Below are positions 7,982-16,405 of a stretch of 37,333 nt of DNA, one piece after another (the stretch's first letter is position 1; each line of letters starts with the position of its first letter). Made by a program: the position numbers and the translations under genes. Origin of the DNA: Desulfonauticus sp. 38_4375 (GTDB lineage: Bacteria; Desulfobacterota; Desulfovibrionia; Desulfovibrionales; Desulfonatronovibrionaceae); assembly GCA_001507915.1 (NCBI GenBank), contig LGER01000015.1, forward strand, positions 1 through 37,333, written 5' to 3'. Under the pieces are notes generated by a model. It was not told the DNA's origin. It ran no database searches and saw only the letters and a list, made by a program, of their open reading frames with translations.

Positions 7982-8717
7982 AGGCTCTCTCCTTTCTCTA
8001 GTAAAAACTAAATCCAATCCCAAATTCTTGGCTGGTTCTTTAGGGTTTTCAGCAGGAGTAATGCTTTACATTTCCTTTGTGGAACTTTTACCTTTAGGAA
8101 AAGAATATGTTAGGAAGGCAACCACTATAAGTCAAGGCGACAGTCTGGCTATTATCTGTTTTTTTGCTGGGATTTTTTGCGTAGCTGCCATTGACTTTCT
8201 CGTTCCCTCTTATGAGAACCCACATGAGACCAGGTTAATAAAAAAACATTCCTTTCCTTCTGCAGAAAAACTCAAAAAAACAGGTCTAATCACAGCCCTG
8301 GCCATAGGTATACACAATTTTCCCGAAGGTCTGGCCACTTTTATGAGTGGCCTTAGTTCCCTGGAACTGGCCCTGCCCGTAGCTGTGGCCATTGCCCTGC
8401 ACAACATTCCCGAAGGCATTGCCATTTCCACCCCTCTTTTTGCAGCCACCCAAAGCCGTAAAAAGGCCTTTTGGCTTTCCTTTGCTTCTGGACTGGCAGA
8501 ACCCATAGGAGCTCTGGTGGGATTTTTCTTTCTCCGCTCCTTACTGGGACCACTTATGCTAGGGGTATCTTTTTCCTTTGTGGCTGGAATTATGGTCTTT
8601 ATTTCTTTAGATGAGCTTCTGCCCACAGCAGAAGAATTTGGTGAGCATCATGTGGCCATCTACTCCCTTATAGCTGGCATGGGAGTGATGGCCACCAGTT
8701 TGTTTCTTTTAAGCTAA
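7920..8717 (+). CDS. zupT: ZIP-family metal transporter (ZupT-like)
   Basis: 265 residues, about eight transmembrane segments. HNFPEG at 132-137 and HNIPEG at 161-166 are the twin metal-site motifs in TM4 and TM5 of GufA/ZupT-type ZIP transporters, which import Zn2+ and other divalent metals. The length matches ZupT (about 255-270). A stop codon two codons upstream (7914-7916) fixes ATG 7920 as the earliest start; the ribosome site is poor (AAGG one base away). A TTGACT at 7885-7890 with a weak -10 would start transcription close to the ATG, so a leaderless mRNA is possible. Its first 62 nt lie opposite the znuA 5' end. Confidence 0.88.
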   Translation: MPANFWSAFLLTLLAGMATGIGSLLSLVKTKSNPKFLAGSLGFSAGVMLYISFVELLPLGKEYVRKATTISQGDSLAIICFFAGIFCVAAIDFLVPSYENPHETRLIKKHSFPSAEKLKKTGLITALAIGIHNFPEGLATFMSGLSSLELALPVAVAIALHNIPEGIAISTPLFAATQSRKKAFWLSFASGLAEPIGALVGFFFLRSLLGPLMLGVSFSFVAGIMVFISLDELLPTAEEFGEHHVAIYSLIAGMGVMATSLFLLS

Positions 8718-8722
8718 TAATC

Positions 8723-9244
8723 TTAATACCCTTCGTCCCAGGTATTGTAGTGAATCCTTTCCTTCTTAAACCTATCCACCTTACTGTATTCCTGGTTGGG
8801 AAACCCCAGAGGGATAAAAGCCAGAGGGACGACCTCTTCAGGGAGTTTAAATAAGCGCTGAAAACCTTTAACCCTTTCCTCTACTGGATAAATACCAGTC
8901 CAAACAGCGCCCAGGCCCAGGTCATGCGCAGCTAACAAAAGGTTTTCCACAGCAGCAGAAAGGTCTTGCACCCAGAAACCTGGAAACTTTTCCAGCTTTA
9001 ATTCAGCACAAACCAAAATGCCCAGAGGAGCTTCTACTGCCATTTTAGCATAGGGATTTAACTTAGGAATTTGTTCCAAGATCTCTTTACTATCCACCAC
9101 AATAAAGTGCCAGGGTTGAGCATTGCCAGCTGAAGGTGCAGCCATGGCAGCGCGTAAAACCGTTTCCAGCATCTCCCTGGGAATAGGGTCTGGTTTAAAC
9201 TTGCGAATACTTCTTCGGCTAAAGATGGCTTCTAAGGTCTCCAT
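8723..9244 (-). CDS. nitroreductase-family flavoprotein
   Basis: 173 residues. SRRSIRKFKPDPIPREMLE at residues 9-27 and AAMAAPSAGNAQPWHFIVV at 32-50 are the FMN-binding opening of the nitroreductase superfamily; LLAAHDLGLGAVWTG and the closing PLGFPNQ region complete it. These enzymes use NAD(P)H and FMN to reduce nitro compounds, quinones or flavins; the substrate cannot be read from sequence. AAGGAGAG lies 9 nt before the ATG. It is the last gene of the tol-pal unit, 15 nt after pal, with no visible terminator between. Confidence 0.85.
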   Translation of the reverse strand: METLEAIFSRRSIRKFKPDPIPREMLETVLRAAMAAPSAGNAQPWHFIVVDSKEILEQIPKLNPYAKMAVEAPLGILVCAELKLEKFPGFWVQDLSAAVENLLLAAHDLGLGAVWTGIYPVEERVKGFQRLFKLPEEVVPLAFIPLGFPNQEYSKVDRFKKERIHYNTWDEGY

Positions 9245-9259
9245 TTAACTTCACTCTCC

Positions 9260-9841
9260 TTATTTTTTTACAATCTTAAACTCATCCCTTCTATTTTTGG
9301 CCCAGGCAGTTTCATTGTGGCCAGGATCCAGGGGATATTCTTCTCCATAGCTTACAATTTGCATTCTATTGGCTTCTACTCCCAAAAGAATCAAAAACTC
9401 ATAGGCAGCACGGGCCCTTTTTTCACCCAGAGCCAGGTTATACTCTTCTGTGCCCCTTTCATCACAGTGTCCTTCTATAATCAACATCAAGTCAGGATGG
9501 GCCTTTAACACTTCTGCCTTTTTTTGCAAAACCTGTCTGGCCTCTGGTTTTAGTTCGTAAGAGTCAAAATCAAAGAAAATTCTTTCACCTATAATCTTCA
9601 GGGCCTCTTCTTTAGAAGCTTCCTTAGCCTGTTTTTCCTTTAGTTCCTTTTCCTTTAACTCCTGTAATTCCCTGGCTCTTTTTTCCTGAAGCTCTTTCAA
9701 GCCTTTAATTTCACTTCCTTGAGTCTGCTCGCTTACAGAAGTATCTCCAGTAGTGGCAGGAACAACTACTTTTTTCTTGGCACAACCCACAGTAAGCACA
9801 CCTAAAAACAAACCAACTACCACCAATACTTTAATCTTCAT
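9260..9841 (-). CDS. pal: peptidoglycan-associated lipoprotein Pal
   Basis: 193 residues. The signal peptide ends in LTVGCAKKK, so Cys20 would be lipidated although the lipobox is imperfect (T at -3). Residues about 45-85 are a charged Lys/Glu/Leu-rich segment likely to form a coiled coil, longer than the linker in typical Pal. The OmpA-like domain follows: IFFDFDSYELKPEA, LIIEGHCDERGTEEYNLALGEKRA and the closing SYGEEYP. Pal anchors the outer membrane to peptidoglycan and contacts TolB. The ATG at 9841 has AAGGAGGAAG upstream; a TTG six codons earlier would sit inside that ribosome site. Located 32 nt after tolB. Confidence 0.92.
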   Translation of the reverse strand: MKIKVLVVVGLFLGVLTVGCAKKKVVVPATTGDTSVSEQTQGSEIKGLKELQEKRARELQELKEKELKEKQAKEASKEEALKIIGERIFFDFDSYELKPEARQVLQKKAEVLKAHPDLMLIIEGHCDERGTEEYNLALGEKRARAAYEFLILLGVEANRMQIVSYGEEYPLDPGHNETAWAKNRRDEFKIVKK

Positions 9842-9873
9842 AAAATCTTCCTCCTTCAAAAATCAAAGATTAT

Positions 9874-11166
9874 TTACTCCAATTTATGCACCCAGGCAGG
9901 AGAATAGGCATTTAACTCCTGCGTATCTACCAGATAAGGGCCATCTCCATTTATGGTGGTAAGATAGAGTTTGTACTTACCACTTCGATTGGAACTAAAA
10001 AGGACAAAATAGCCATCTGAAGCAATAAAAGGCTCTTCATCATTTCCAGGACCAAAACTTATCTGTTTTTCCTGTCCACTTTCCAGATCGTGCACAAAGA
10101 TACGGTGCCCTTCAGCAAGTAATCTGGAAAAAACCACCAGCCTGCCATCAGGGCTTAACACTGCGCTGGTATTGTATTTGCCTTCATAACTTACCCTTCT
10201 AATCCTGTTTTCCTTTTTAAGCCAAACAAAAATATGGGGATTGCCTAATCTGGCCGAGGTAAACACCATTTTTTCTCCATTACGGGCAAAAAAGGGAGAA
10301 ATGTCAATAGCCCAATGTGAAATCAAGGTCTTTTTTATCTTAAAATCCTTGCTCAGAAGATAAATATCTGGATTGCCTTTTACATCCAGACTGACCACAA
10401 TCTCTCCCTCTGGAGTAAATATGGGAGAAATAATACTATTGCCAGGTAACAGATGCTTTTCCAATTTATTACTTTGCTTATCCCAGAGCCCTAAAAAATG
10501 CCTTCCGTGCTCAATCAGAGTAAAAACAATCTTCTCTCCCCTAAAATCCCAGGCCGGACTGGCAATAATGCCATCTACCTCCAGCAACTTTTTTAAACCA
10601 TAACCATCAGCATAAATCTCGTATAAAGCCTGTTTTTGCCTTTGCTTGTGCACAAAAACTATGGGCTCAGAAAATAAAGAATCCCTGCCTGTAAACTGCT
10701 GTAAAAGAGCACCACAAAAACTGCGCAAAGCCAAAGGAAGCTGGGCTTCACTTTGCAAATCATAGGCTTTACCTACTATTAACTGCTGTCTCAACACATC
10801 AAAGGCCCTAAGCTCTATCTCTCCCCAATTAGAACCTGGCTTTAAATTAATGGTCAGTAAAACATCTACCCTGGACAAAAGAAACTTTCTAAAATCAATA
10901 TCAACCAGACCAGGCCCTTTTATCTCTCCTTTATTTAATACATCTTCTGCTGGAATAATTCTTAAAAAAGGTAATAAGCCCAGTTTATCCTTTAAGGTAG
11001 AAACCAATTTATCATCCACCCGGAATTGCTCTGCCACAAAAGGCTTGGCTATAAACAAATTTATCTTTTTGTCCCCTGGTCCGTAAATATTTATGGTCAG
11101 GGCCAAAAGAGATTGAAAATTAAAAAAAATACCAGCTAACAAAATAAAAACTATCTTTTTTATCAT
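9874..11166 (-). CDS. tolB: Tol-Pal system periplasmic beta-propeller protein TolB
   Basis: 430 residues. N-terminal signal peptide (MIKKIVFILLAGIFF), an N-terminal alpha/beta domain with DFRKFLLSRVDVLLT, then WD40-like repeats with the TolB patterns ASPAWDFRGEKIVFT, SPFFARNGEKMVFTSARLGNPHIF, SAVLSPDGRLVVFS and FVLFSSNRSGKYKLYL. TolB bridges Pal and TolA during cell constriction. Its ATG overlaps the tolA stop in an ATGA. Length is usual for TolB. Confidence 0.92.
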   Translation of the reverse strand: MIKKIVFILLAGIFFNFQSLLALTINIYGPGDKKINLFIAKPFVAEQFRVDDKLVSTLKDKLGLLPFLRIIPAEDVLNKGEIKGPGLVDIDFRKFLLSRVDVLLTINLKPGSNWGEIELRAFDVLRQQLIVGKAYDLQSEAQLPLALRSFCGALLQQFTGRDSLFSEPIVFVHKQRQKQALYEIYADGYGLKKLLEVDGIIASPAWDFRGEKIVFTLIEHGRHFLGLWDKQSNKLEKHLLPGNSIISPIFTPEGEIVVSLDVKGNPDIYLLSKDFKIKKTLISHWAIDISPFFARNGEKMVFTSARLGNPHIFVWLKKENRIRRVSYEGKYNTSAVLSPDGRLVVFSRLLAEGHRIFVHDLESGQEKQISFGPGNDEEPFIASDGYFVLFSSNRSGKYKLYLTTINGDGPYLVDTQELNAYSPAWVHKLE

Positions 11167-11885
11167 TTACTTCCCTCTAATTCCTGAGAATTAAATTCAA
11201 TCTCAATACCTTCTCTTAAAATCTTTTCTCGAATACCTGGTGGAGGCAAAGGCAAAACTTTGGTATCTAAAATAGCCCTTAAGGCCAAACTATCATAGAC
11301 TTCATCTCCAGAACTCTTTTTTAGGTGATACTCTAAAATTTCACCCCTTTCATTTATCTTTATGCTAATAAAACAAATCAAAAGTTTACCAAATTTAAAA
11401 TTGGGATAACGAAAATTTGCCTTAATTTTACTTTCTACTATCCCCTGGTAAAATTCTTCAATTTCTACTCCCGCACTGCCTTCTTTATCTTCTTTTACCT
11501 CTCCCTGTATTTCTTGTAAGGCAGAATCTAATTCTCCTTTTTCCTCCTTGCTTTTCAATTTTTCTTCTTGCTTTAAAGCAGCCAGAGAACTTTCTAGCTC
11601 TTCTTGAGCCTGCTTTCTTTTTAGTGCTTCTATCTGTTTTTTACTCAGCTTAACCTTTTGCTTGCTTCCGCCAACAGTGGCAATCTTTTGACCGGTTTTA
11701 ATCTTTATTTTAGCTTTTTTATAGGAATAGGTTTTGGCCTTTTTTTTCTTTAAGGTAACTAAATTTAGCTCATATCTGATTTTAGCTGGTCTTTTATAGT
11801 CTATATTATTCTGAATCTGGTAAACAAAGATATAGACTAAAAACAAGTGAAAAAATAAAGAAAAAATAAAACCAACAACTTTCAT
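11163..11885 (-). CDS. tolA: TolA/TonB-type energy transducer
   Basis: 240 residues. A single N-terminal transmembrane helix (about 5-25) is followed by a Lys/Glu/Gln-rich middle segment (about 45-135) predicted to be helical and extended. The C-terminal TonB/TolA domain (about 145-235) contains YQGIVESKIKANFRYPNF and VYDSLALRAILDTKVLPLPP. Position between tolR and tolB makes it TolA rather than TonB. It would span the periplasm from the TolQ/TolR motor to the outer membrane. It begins immediately after the tolR stop, with GAGGAAGAA as ribosome site, and overlaps tolB by 4 nt. Confidence 0.85.
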   Translation of the reverse strand: MKVVGFIFSLFFHLFLVYIFVYQIQNNIDYKRPAKIRYELNLVTLKKKKAKTYSYKKAKIKIKTGQKIATVGGSKQKVKLSKKQIEALKRKQAQEELESSLAALKQEEKLKSKEEKGELDSALQEIQGEVKEDKEGSAGVEIEEFYQGIVESKIKANFRYPNFKFGKLLICFISIKINERGEILEYHLKKSSGDEVYDSLALRAILDTKVLPLPPPGIREKILREGIEIEFNSQELEGSK

Positions 11886-12290
11886 CTAATCTTGTTCTTC
11901 CTCTTCCACAATAACTCCCAATTTTTCTATTCCTGCTCCTTTCACCTTACTCATTACCTTAATTACTTCTCCATAGTTTACATCTCTATCTGCCTTTAAA
12001 AAAACCATCTCTTTATTTTTAAAATTCTTTTTTAAAAAGTTTTCCAATTCTTCAGCACTTACTTTATAAGTATCTACATATATGGAGCCACCTTTTTTAA
12101 GGGTTATGAGCATGTTTTCTGCATCTTCAGGCAAAGTGGTTACAGTTTCGGCCTTGGGCAAGTCCACCTCTACCCCTTGCGTTAGCATGGGAGCTGTAAC
12201 CATAAAAATAATTAACAAAACCAACATTACATCCACAAAAGGAGTAACATTGATTTCTGAAAGCAAAGAATCATTTGGGGAAGTTTTCAC
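11886..12290 (-). CDS. tolR: TolR/ExbD-family proton channel subunit
   Basis: 134 residues. The N-terminal SEINVTPFVDVMLVLLIIFM carries the conserved membrane Asp of ExbD/TolR proteins, here in PFVDVMLV. A periplasmic domain follows, with VDLPKAE and VFLKADRDVNYGEVIKVM, the standard ExbD/TolR ending. With TolQ it forms the proton-driven motor. The start is a GTG that shares its first base with the tolQ stop (TAGTG), so translation is probably coupled. Confidence 0.92.
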   Translation of the reverse strand: MKTSPNDSLLSEINVTPFVDVMLVLLIIFMVTAPMLTQGVEVDLPKAETVTTLPEDAENMLITLKKGGSIYVDTYKVSAEELENFLKKNFKNKEMVFLKADRDVNYGEVIKVMSKVKGAGIEKLGVIVEEEEQD

Positions 12291-12991
12291 TATTTTTCTC
12301 CTTGTTTAAGCAAGCTTAAATTCCTTTCCAAAAGATTCAAAAAAACATTGGCCAGGATATCCAGATCCTTATCCACATCCTGCAATTTGGTTATAAAGTA
12401 GTTGTAAGCCATGGTAGCAGGAATAGCTACAGCTAACCCAATGGCAGTGGCAATCAGGGCCTCCGAAATACCTGGTGCTACTGTGGACAGGGAAGCGCTT
12501 TTCTGCAAGCCAATGGCATGAAAGGAATGCATAATGCCCCACACCGTACCAAAAAGCCCAATAAAAGGAGCAGAATTGGAGCAGGTGGCCAGAAAAGCCA
12601 AGCTCTTTTTTAGGCTTAAAAAAATCTCTGTCCTGGAGTTGAGTAAAGACCTTTGCAGATTTTCTTTAATGATTTCTTTTTTCTCCTGTTCAGAAGCATT
12701 TAACTGGCCAATTCGCTTTAATTCAAAAAGGGCTTTTTGGAGCATGGCGCTACCCACCCTGGAACTATGGGTTTCTAACACATTTTTTAAAGAGCCCAGG
12801 TTGCTGCTTTCTTCTGTTAATCTACGCAGCAAGTGAACATCCCTTCTGGCCTTTAAAAAGGTTAAGAACTTGAAAAAAATAATAGCCCAGGAATAAATGG
12901 ACATACAAAGTAAAACCACCAAAACCACTTTTACGGCCAGAGTAGCCTTTAACACCAGAGCCCAGGCAGGATTAGTCCCTAAAAAATCCAT
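12290..12991 (-). CDS. tolQ: TolQ/ExbB/MotA-family proton channel subunit
   Basis: 233 residues. Three transmembrane helices: about 15-45, then the paired helices SLAFLATCSNSAPFIGLFGT and APGISEALIATAIGLAVAIP in the second half. GLFGTVWGIMHSF is the family signature. Together with the adjacent tolR-tolA-tolB-pal genes this identifies TolQ. AAAGGAG lies 8 nt before the ATG. No cpoB/ybgF gene follows pal, so that usual companion is absent here. Confidence 0.92.
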   Translation of the reverse strand: MDFLGTNPAWALVLKATLAVKVVLVVLLCMSIYSWAIIFFKFLTFLKARRDVHLLRRLTEESSNLGSLKNVLETHSSRVGSAMLQKALFELKRIGQLNASEQEKKEIIKENLQRSLLNSRTEIFLSLKKSLAFLATCSNSAPFIGLFGTVWGIMHSFHAIGLQKSASLSTVAPGISEALIATAIGLAVAIPATMAYNYFITKLQDVDKDLDILANVFLNLLERNLSLLKQGEK

Positions 12992-13003
12992 TGCTTTTCT
13001 CCT

Positions 13004-13756
13004 TTATTTCTCTTCTTCTAAAAAACTCACTATTTGAGGTAAAACCTCTTCAGCTCCCCTTGCTATTTTCAAATCTGAAACGCCTTCATAGGCACTAGGC
13101 CCCAGGTTTATCTCTATCACCTTACCTCCTCTGGCCTTGACCATAGAAGGAAGGGTGTTGGCTGGAGCCACCTCTCCGGAAGTACCTATAACCAGCATTA
13201 GGTCTGCTTTCCTACTTAAATCCTGGCTCAAATACAAGGCCTTTGTGGGAATAGCTTCCCCAAAAAAGACCACATCTGGCCTGATTACTCCCTGACACTT
13301 GCTACAAAGCCAGGGAAGCTCCTCTTTTTTCAAACTAAAGGCCTTTTCCCTGGGATATTCTAAGCCACAAAGATTGCAATAAAACCTATTTACTCCCCCG
13401 TGAAACTCTATAACTTCTTTAGAACCTGCCTCCTGATGCAGTCCATCAATATTCTGGGTAATAATGGCCTTTAAAATTCCCCTGGCTTCTAACTCAGCCA
13501 GAGCAAAGTGGGCAGGGTTAGGCCTGGCCTGTTTAAATAATAACACAGCTTCTCCCAAAAATTCCCACACTCCTTTGGGATTAAACTTTAAGGCATAGTC
13601 CGAACAGACTTCCCAGGGATCAAACTTAGACCAAAGACCGCCCGGGCTTCTAAAGTCAGGAATCCCACTGGGTACAGAAATGCCCGCGCCAGTAAGGGCC
13701 AGAGCAAACCTGGCTTGCTTTAACCATCTAGCTGCTAATCTACACTTTTCTTCCAT
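13004..13756 (-). CDS. cobB: NAD-dependent protein deacylase (sirtuin, Sir2 family)
   Basis: 250 residues. LTGAGISVPSGIPDFRSPGG (residues 21-40) binds NAD, QNIDGLHQEAGS (101-112) and the catalytic His in FHGG (about 119) complete the active site, and four cysteines (127, 130, 151, 154) form the structural zinc ribbon. The loop after GIPDFR resembles bacterial class U enzymes rather than the Tyr/Arg-containing class III desuccinylases, so deacetylation is the likelier activity. It overlaps the upstream PHP gene by 17 nt and ends 12 nt before tolQ, hence is part of the same unit. Confidence 0.9.
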   Translation of the reverse strand: MEEKCRLAARWLKQARFALALTGAGISVPSGIPDFRSPGGLWSKFDPWEVCSDYALKFNPKGVWEFLGEAVLLFKQARPNPAHFALAELEARGILKAIITQNIDGLHQEAGSKEVIEFHGGVNRFYCNLCGLEYPREKAFSLKKEELPWLCSKCQGVIRPDVVFFGEAIPTKALYLSQDLSRKADLMLVIGTSGEVAPANTLPSMVKARGGKVIEINLGPSAYEGVSDLKIARGAEEVLPQIVSFLEEEK

Positions 13757-14411
13757 GGCTCCTGCTCCGTATTTTTTCCACCAGTTCTAAGCTGTTGTTT
13801 TCTAGCAGGTTTACCTCTTCTAAAGTCAAACCTGCTCCCAGGGCAATTCTGGTCCTTAGTTCTTTAGAAACCAGATCAGAAGGGCTATGGGCATCATTAT
13901 TGATTACCACCTTTGCGCCCCGGGCTAAAGCCAATTTTAAAACATGACCATTGGTAAGGCTATGCCCCTTTCTGGTGCTGAGTTCCAGGTAAACTCCCTT
14001 TTCCCTGGCCAGGTCAACTTCTTCTGGAGAAATGAGTCCTGGATGGGCTAAAATATCTGCTCCACCTTCCAGGGCTGCCAGATTGGTCCCCTTTTGAACT
14101 GGCTCCACAATGGTTTCGCCGTGCACTACCACATACTGGGCCCCCAAATCCCTTGCCTGGGCAATGGTCTCTGGAATCAGGGCTGGAGGCACATGAGTCA
14201 ATTCTACCCCCACCAATACTTCTATATCTGCATAGGTACTGTAAAGAGTGGATAGAGGTAAGAGATTGTTCAAAATAAGTTCTAGATTACTGTGATCAGC
14301 ATGATCACTTAAGCCTATCACCTGATAACCCGCATATCTGGCCCTGCGAATAAGCTCTGCTGGAATAAGCTCTCCATCACTAAAGGTAGTATGAGTGTGT
14401 AAATCAATCAT
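13740..14411 (-). CDS. PHP-domain phosphoesterase
   Basis: 223 residues. It opens MIDLHTHTTFSDGELIP (motif I HTHTxxSDG), followed by GLSDHADH (motif II), VVVHGET (motif III), DILAHPGLI, and NNDAHSPSD near residue 190. These supply the His/Asp ligands of the trinuclear metal site of PHP phosphoesterases such as histidinol-phosphatase and YcdX-type enzymes. The substrate is not evident; the short length (about 220) favours a stand-alone histidinol phosphatase-like or general phosphoesterase. GGGGAGGA lies close to the ATG. It is the first gene of the eight-gene unit, just downstream of a good promoter. Confidence 0.82.
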   Translation of the reverse strand: MIDLHTHTTFSDGELIPAELIRRARYAGYQVIGLSDHADHSNLELILNNLLPLSTLYSTYADIEVLVGVELTHVPPALIPETIAQARDLGAQYVVVHGETIVEPVQKGTNLAALEGGADILAHPGLISPEEVDLAREKGVYLELSTRKGHSLTNGHVLKLALARGAKVVINNDAHSPSDLVSKELRTRIALGAGLTLEEVNLLENNSLELVEKIRSRSHGRKV

Positions 14412-14436
14412 TGTTCCTCCCCTTTAACTAACTAAT

Positions 14437-14465
14437 TTTATACATAATTTAAACTTTATTGCCAA
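14437..14465 (-). promoter_or_regulatory. sigma70 promoter of the PHP-sirtuin-tol-pal unit
   Basis: On the minus strand: TTGGCA (14465-14460), 17-nt spacer, TATAAA (14442-14437). Transcription would start near 14430, about 18 nt before the PHP gene ATG, leaving just room for its GGGGAGGA site. The same hexamers and spacing recur in front of the pilin gene at 17527-17555. Confidence 0.65.
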
Positions 14466-14543
14466 AAAAAACAACTTAAGTTAAGAAGGCCATCTCTATT
14501 TTTAAAGCCTTTCTAAACCCTTAAAGAAAAATGGTCAAAAGCT

Positions 14544-15827
14544 ATGAGCTACCCCCAGAAAATATTCTTAGAGATTACTACTAAATGTAATCTAAATTGT
14601 AACTTTTGTGTGAAAAATATTTCAGCCAGCCTAAAAAAAGAAAAAATTTTTCCCTTTGCCCTTTTCAAAAAACTGGTCAAAAACTTTTCTTCTGTAAACA
14701 GATTGATTTTAAATGGCATAGGAGAGCCGCTTTTACATCCCCAGCTAGAAGAATTTGTCGCTCTAGCCAAAAAACATATGCCAGCTACTTCCACAATAGC
14801 CTTTCAAAGCAATGGCATGTTGTTTACTCCTGAAAAAGTGCACAACCTGCTCTCAGCCGGGCTGGACCAAGTATGCCTGTCTCTGGATGGAGTGGAAGCA
14901 GATTTTTTACAGCAAAAAAGACAGGGAGCTTCTCTAAGCAAAATCTTAACTTCTCTGGACATGCTCAACTTGCACAGACAAAAAATAAATCCCCACTTTA
15001 AAATGGGTATAGAATTTGTCTTGATGAAATCCAATTATAAACAATTACCCCACTTAATTGAGCTAGCCCAAGAAAAAAAGGTAGATTTTATTTTAGTTAC
15101 GCATTTACTTCCCTATTCTAAAGAAGTAGCCAATGAATGTCTATTTGAACCCAATACCCATAAAGCTAAAGAACTCTTTAACAAATATAAGGAAAAAGCC
15201 CAGAAGTTAGGCTTGGCCATTAAAGATTATTTTCAAGTACGCTGGAAATTCCACAAAAAAGACCAGGATAAAAAACTTATAAACCTGGTAGAAACAATGA
15301 TAAAAGAGGCTGAAAAAGAAAATATTTTACTACATCTAGAAAACCTGGTTTTCTGGGATGAACAAGACCTTACAGATTTAGAAAATATCCTGGAAACATC
15401 TTCCAATCTTGCCAGAAAATATAATATCTCTTTAGACTTACCACCTCTAAGGGCTCAAAACAAAAGAAAGTGTGAGTTTGTAGAAGAAAAAAGTGTTTTT
15501 ATTGATGTAGAAGGCAATGTTGCTCCCTGTTATTTTCTCTGGCATCAGTATAGTTGTTATATGGATAAACGCACTAAACACATCTATCCTGTATTTTTTG
15601 GCAACATCAAAGAAGAGGACTTGCAAGCTATCTGGAACAAGGAAAAGTTTATCCAGTTCAGGGAAGAAGTACTGCAGGTAAATTATCCTTATTGCAGCAA
15701 TTGTCCTCTGGTGCCCTGTGATGACCTCTTGAATGAATCCTTTCCCTTTGAACACGACTGTTATGGAAACACAGTTCCCTGTGGCCATTGCCTGTGGTGT
15801 ATGGGAGGCATTAGATGCCTAAGGTAA
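14544..15827 (+). CDS. radical SAM protein with SPASM-like cysteine-rich C-terminus
   Basis: 427 residues. TKCNLNCNFC places the CxxxCxxC cluster ligands at C15, C19 and C22, and GIGEPLLHP plus LSLDGVEADF are standard radical SAM core motifs. The last 110 residues hold many cysteines: GNVAPCYFLWHQYSC, YCSNCPLVPCDD, HDCYGNTVPCGHCLWCMGG and a final C two residues from the end, enough for two auxiliary Fe-S clusters. The ending resembles maturases tied to tungsten aldehyde oxidoreductases, but no such oxidoreductase gene is present, so the substrate stays open. The ribosome site is weak. It overlaps gmhB by 13 nt. Confidence 0.75.
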   Translation: MSYPQKIFLEITTKCNLNCNFCVKNISASLKKEKIFPFALFKKLVKNFSSVNRLILNGIGEPLLHPQLEEFVALAKKHMPATSTIAFQSNGMLFTPEKVHNLLSAGLDQVCLSLDGVEADFLQQKRQGASLSKILTSLDMLNLHRQKINPHFKMGIEFVLMKSNYKQLPHLIELAQEKKVDFILVTHLLPYSKEVANECLFEPNTHKAKELFNKYKEKAQKLGLAIKDYFQVRWKFHKKDQDKKLINLVETMIKEAEKENILLHLENLVFWDEQDLTDLENILETSSNLARKYNISLDLPPLRAQNKRKCEFVEEKSVFIDVEGNVAPCYFLWHQYSCYMDKRTKHIYPVFFGNIKEEDLQAIWNKEKFIQFREEVLQVNYPYCSNCPLVPCDDLLNESFPFEHDCYGNTVPCGHCLWCMGGIRCLR

Positions 15828-16405
15828 AAAATATTTTTTTAGATAGAGATGGAACTATCATCAAAGAAAAACACTACCTCTCCAACCCCCAGGAAGTAGA
15901 GTTTATTTCCGGAGCAAAAGAAACCCTGCTGGAAATGAAAAAAAGGGGATTAAAACTTTTTATCATTACCAATCAAAGCGGTATTGGCCGTAATTATTTC
16001 TCCCTGGAAGACTTTTATAAGGTGCAAAAAAGATTGGATAGCCTTTTAGGAGAAGAAATTTTTACCCACACTGCTTTTTGCCCCCACACTCCAGAAGATA
16101 ATTGCAATTGCCGCAAACCCAAAACTGGCCTGTTTGCAGCCCTTAAAGAGCAGTACCACTTAAATCCAGAGGAATGTGTGGTTATTGGTGATAAAGTTAG
16201 CGATATTCTCTGGGGGAAAAACCTAAATTTTGCCCTATCCTGTCTGGTGCTAACCGGGCATGGCTCAAAAGAAATAACCAGGCTAAATTTAAAACTACCC
16301 TGGCAACCATTACACTATCAAAAAGTGGAAACAGATTTTCCCCTTTTAATTGCCAGGGATTTAAAAGCTGCCTGGCAAGGGATAAAAGACCTGGATTATG
16401 TCTAA
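15815..16405 (+). CDS. gmhB: D-glycero-D-manno-heptose 1,7-bisphosphate 7-phosphatase
   Basis: 196 residues, HAD family. FLDRDGTI at residues 8-15 gives the nucleophile Asp10 and acid/base Asp12; ITNQSGIGR is motif II; CPHTPEDNCNCRKPK holds the zinc-binding Cys/His cluster typical of GmhB; VIGDKVSDI is motif IV. The enzyme makes heptose 1-phosphate for the ADP-heptose of LPS core. It overlaps the radical SAM gene by 13 nt and the following GT9 gene by 8 nt, forming a tight operon. HldD, a later step of the pathway, is encoded at 31740. Confidence 0.88.
   Translation: MPKVKNIFLDRDGTIIKEKHYLSNPQEVEFISGAKETLLEMKKRGLKLFIITNQSGIGRNYFSLEDFYKVQKRLDSLLGEEIFTHTAFCPHTPEDNCNCRKPKTGLFAALKEQYHLNPEECVVIGDKVSDILWGKNLNFALSCLVLTGHGSKEITRLNLKLPWQPLHYQKVETDFPLLIARDLKAAWQGIKDLDYV

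Noticed and set aside
7982-8023. Longer znuA N-terminus from an upstream non-ATG start
   Set aside because: The added residues are antisense to the ZIP coding region and there is no ribosome site for that start, whereas AAAGGAG precedes ATG 7981.
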